Shown in pieces: positions 61,360 to 64,000 of a stretch of 64,000 bases of DNA. Source of the DNA: Sclerodactyla briareus (Eukaryota; Echinodermata; Holothuroidea; Dendrochirotida; Sclerodactylidae); the NCBI GenBank assembly GCA_026419785.1, contig JAODTK010004209.1:105156-169155 (forward strand). Direction: 5' to 3'. Position numbers and translations under genes: made by a program. Under the pieces are notes generated by a model. The model was not told where the DNA came from, ran no database searches, and worked only from the letters and a program-made list of their open reading frames with translations. Numbering within the stretch: position 1 is the stretch's first letter; each line of letters begins with the position of its first letter.

Positions 61360-61509
61360 CTGTTGAGTCAACATTGACTATGCTATCAGTGGGTGGTAGT
61401 TTCTTCAATGAGGGCATCGCAAGGGTGGAACTGACTTTGGCCCTGTGTGGGACTCTCTCTTTGGTCTCCGTTGACTTTCTTTCTTCTGCCTCCATCTGTT
61501 GGTACATCT
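61360..61509 (-). CDS. candidate internal exon, minus strand, unknown protein
   Basis: The minus strand shows a pyrimidine-rich acceptor TTTCATTCTGCAG, a 150-bp open segment and a perfect donor G|GTAAGT. The translation includes M-Y-Q-Q-M-E-A-E-E-R-K, T-K-E-R-V-P-H-R-A-K, L-A-M-P-S-L-K-K-L-P-P-T-D and V-N-V-D-S-T: charged, probably disordered or coiled. No domain is recognised. No partner exon was found on the minus strand nearby, so it could be one exon of a gene reaching beyond the window. Both splice signals and the codon-like composition support it; the lack of partners is the main doubt. Confidence 0.45.
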
Positions 61510-62548
61510 CTGCAGAATGAAAATGAAATCATTTGCATACTGAAAGATCCTTAAAGGCCTTTTGTCACGTAACAGATTCGCTTCAACTAGAACAGGTGGG
61601 AAGAGGACATATCAACCCCCTCACCCCCAATTTGGAGGTTCTAGTATTTTGCCTTGTTGAATATTTCAATTTACGTTTCAAGAAATTCACGGAATCTATG
61701 ACATCACAAAGGGGAATCTGTTGAAATGATGCCCCTCGGACCCTACCATGTCAACATTTTCGCGCCATGGTAAAGAAAACAAGAAGCGGTCGAAATTAAT
61801 GAGATTATTCTCAATATTTTGTGAACAATTTCATAGGTGTTTAATCTGATCCCATCCATAGTTTGTTGGTACAAGAGTTTCAAAAGTAGCATGTTTCACT
61901 TGACTTTGTATTAAGAGTGTTAATTCGTGGTTCGCCGCTGAGATCACAACCAGTTATCAATAGCTATTGTGGCCTTAATGTACACTTGCATGACTGAATT
62001 TCAATCTGGGTTTTCAGGCTGCCTATTGCTATTACTCTGACGAATAGAAAGTTCAAGAGGCAGTCATCATTTTCTATTCAGAGTTCAATCACCATGTACG
62101 CAGGACTTTTGTAAAGCTAACGTTGAAGGAATTACCAGACCCTCACTTAATATTAGTCAATAGACAGATGTGTGAATCTCACCGACCTGCTAAATAGACA
62201 GAGTACCTCCTTTGACATCCCACAGGCGATGCCAGGCCTTTTGTATTACAATTAAATTCAATACAATGCTTTAGAAATCCTGTTGTTACAAGTTAACTAT
62301 GGTTTGGGGTAGGAACGAAGTTGACATATTGGTCCACGCAATATTAAGAAGAACCTCATTTATTTTTTGGAACCCCATTTTTTTGCCATCAAGGAGCAAA
62401 ATGGCAGGCTTTGCATTGTTAACTAACTCCCATGACAATCATAAATTTCAGTAATTAATAACAACTCACAAAATTTGAGTTTGGGGTTTGCTGCCCCCCT
62501 CTCTCTCACCTTTTTCGTTTGAAGAAAACTCAAATGCGAGATCTCAAA

Positions 62549-62653
62549 GCATTCACATTGTATAGTTCTAGGTCAGCATTCACATTGTATAGTTCTAGGT
62601 CACATCACATTGTATAGTTCTAGGTCAGCATTCACATTGTATAGTTCTAGGTC
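62549..62653 (+). repeat. 4-copy minisatellite, 27 bp unit
   Basis: GCATTCACATTGTATAGTTC+TAGGTCA occurs at 62549, 62576 and 62628, with a 25-bp variant at 62603. Copies are otherwise identical. Confidence 0.95.
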
Positions 62654-62659
62654 CACAGC

Positions 62660-64000
62660 GTGTGTTCACTGCCTTTCAGTCACTGCATGCGGTTGGTGCG
62701 ACTGCTGCAGTAGCTGTGCAAATTGTTTGCTAACATATCACGTCAGACCTTCAAGCGTCCCCAAGCCTGCCATCCAGGCATCAGCAAATTCTATGGTGCC
62801 TGACGTTTGCCTGTCTCTGTTTTTCCTGGTATGGGAATGCCCTTGTGGTTAGGACGCTGATCATCCTCATACCACCCGCTGGCTTTTCTCCATCAACATT
62901 AACATTTCTGCAGCAACTTCACACCACTGTTGACCTGTCCTGTCTACCGTATCAACTTCTTGTTCGAAAAGGTAAACTCTCAAACACGACTAACATTCCT
63001 TTCTTCTCTTTCAGCAATTTTCTAACTATTGTAAATAATCAGGACCTAGCAATATACCACAGCAAATCTTCTCTCACAGTCCCCTAGTATTGTAGAGTGA
63101 AATAAACATTTAAATTTGCTGTTTGACCAAAAATAGGTCCTGATGGCGAATAAGCATTACAAGGCGATCGCCAAAAAGTGTTTTCGGCCTGGTTGCGCGT
63201 CGTGTTTCCTATTATTAAATACACTACACACTATACACCACCAGCTAGTGTCTGCGACCATTGTCATATATCAAACAAACAACATATATTTTTACATATA
63301 ACCATGAAAATCCCTAAAAATCCTAAAAGAATGACAATATTTGATCTTATACAAAATCCTCTTAATTGCTTTTTTCTTCTTCATTCCCCCCGCCACTCTT
63401 CTCTCCATAAATACCCAAATTTGATAAAGTTTAATCGCTCAGTCAACTCACTTCTTTGACCCAAAATCCAACTTGAAATGTTTGTTTAAAAAATCCCCCC
63501 TTAGCACCCGGGCTTCTTGTTGCCTATTTAATATTTCCAAGCTTCTTTATTCATTGCCTTTCTTTTCCAGCAGCCAGGACCTGCCACCCCGCCCCCTTCC
63601 TGCCAGGCAGAAAATACCCTCCCACCGCCTCCCCCACACACTAACAAACTTCCCCACGCAGCAGTCAGATGTCGCGAAGTATATCTTTAGGAAACTCCAC
63701 ATTTGTCCATCCCCTGGCCCGAATAGAGGACAGAAAAATGTACAGTATTTTTGAGTCACTCAACCTTATCAATTGGTTGGGTAAGGAGGGTTTGCTTGTT
63801 GGCAGCTTATAACAGCACAATTGTCCACAGGAGCTATGGTTTACTTGTTCCTCATGCTCTTATTTCTGCAAACTATTATAGAATGGAATTCAATCAAATT
63901 CAATGAACATCAAACACATCAGATTCTATTCAAAAATGTTAACAGACGGACCATACCTACTGAGGTTTGGCGAAATTCTTAACAATTTGAACTGGAATAT
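62660..64000. other. right edge, nothing recognised
   Basis: No protein family, RNA gene or repeat was recognised. The word AAGGCGATCGCC at 63161 recalls the GATCGCCTTGT word at 44440 and 45195. Confidence 0.4.

Noticed and set aside
62830..62880. tRNA-like A-box (GTGGTTAGGACGC) suggesting a SINE
   Set aside because: No B-box or repeat partner was found in the window.
1..64000. CRISPR arrays, operons, riboswitches, bacterial-type systems, tRNA and rRNA genes
   Set aside because: Looked for but not seen; the introns, LINEs and gypsy element show that this is animal nuclear DNA.

Overview
The window is animal nuclear DNA: large, AT-leaning and repeat-rich, with one spliced gene made of short exons, many truncated LINEs, long poly-G/C runs and microsatellites. 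The repeat style (L2/CR1-type LINE tails ending in (ATT)n, ~310 bp and ~127 bp tandem families full of GGTCA words, Ty3/gypsy fragments) suggests a marine deuterostome invertebrate, possibly an echinoderm. That is an inference from style, not a proven placement. Coding stretches are interrupted by scattered one-base indels at otherwise conserved positions, and a ~71 bp satellite differs from copy to copy mainly by one-base indels. The sequence therefore looks like lightly corrected long-read consensus, and broken frames should be read with that in mind.

Layout. 1-2400 is the gag-to-RT part of a Ty3/gypsy element on the minus strand, running off the left edge. 2400-23400 is intergenic: inverted repeats (2921/3657 and 13357/17866), tandem families (~195 bp at 7380-8690, ~290 bp at 9236-9840), a minus-strand LINE whose RT motif is YAAD (10390-11345), a (TA)n tract, a polypyrimidine tract, and ~310 bp repeat blocks. 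23419-~45720 is the one confident gene: a mitochondrial-type acyl-CoA dehydrogenase on the plus strand in nine recognisable exons. Its introns hold two LINE fragments, a TTAA-flanked MITE, a perfect 3 x 21 bp repeat, an LTR-flanked element of about 4.8 kb without visible pol, and further ~310 bp and ~127 bp repeats. 45730-64000 is again mostly non-coding: a LINE 3' end at 46430, several duplicated segments, a ~3 kb ~71 bp satellite (55585-58640), one candidate minus-strand exon (61360-61509) and a four-copy minisatellite at 62549.

Function. The acyl-CoA dehydrogenase should carry out FAD-dependent alpha,beta-dehydrogenation of an acyl-CoA in mitochondria. Its last motif has glycine where medium-chain enzymes carry the catalytic glutamate, while exon 6 has a Glu-Arg pair at the position used by LCAD and isovaleryl-CoA dehydrogenase. 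The most interesting regulatory observation is that the ~310 bp repeat carries perfect AGGTCA-A-AGGTCA (DR1) sites, the PPAR/RXR/HNF4-type element known to control fatty-acid oxidation genes. Three perfect copies sit in the last intron and a one-mismatch copy lies about 500 bp upstream of the start codon.
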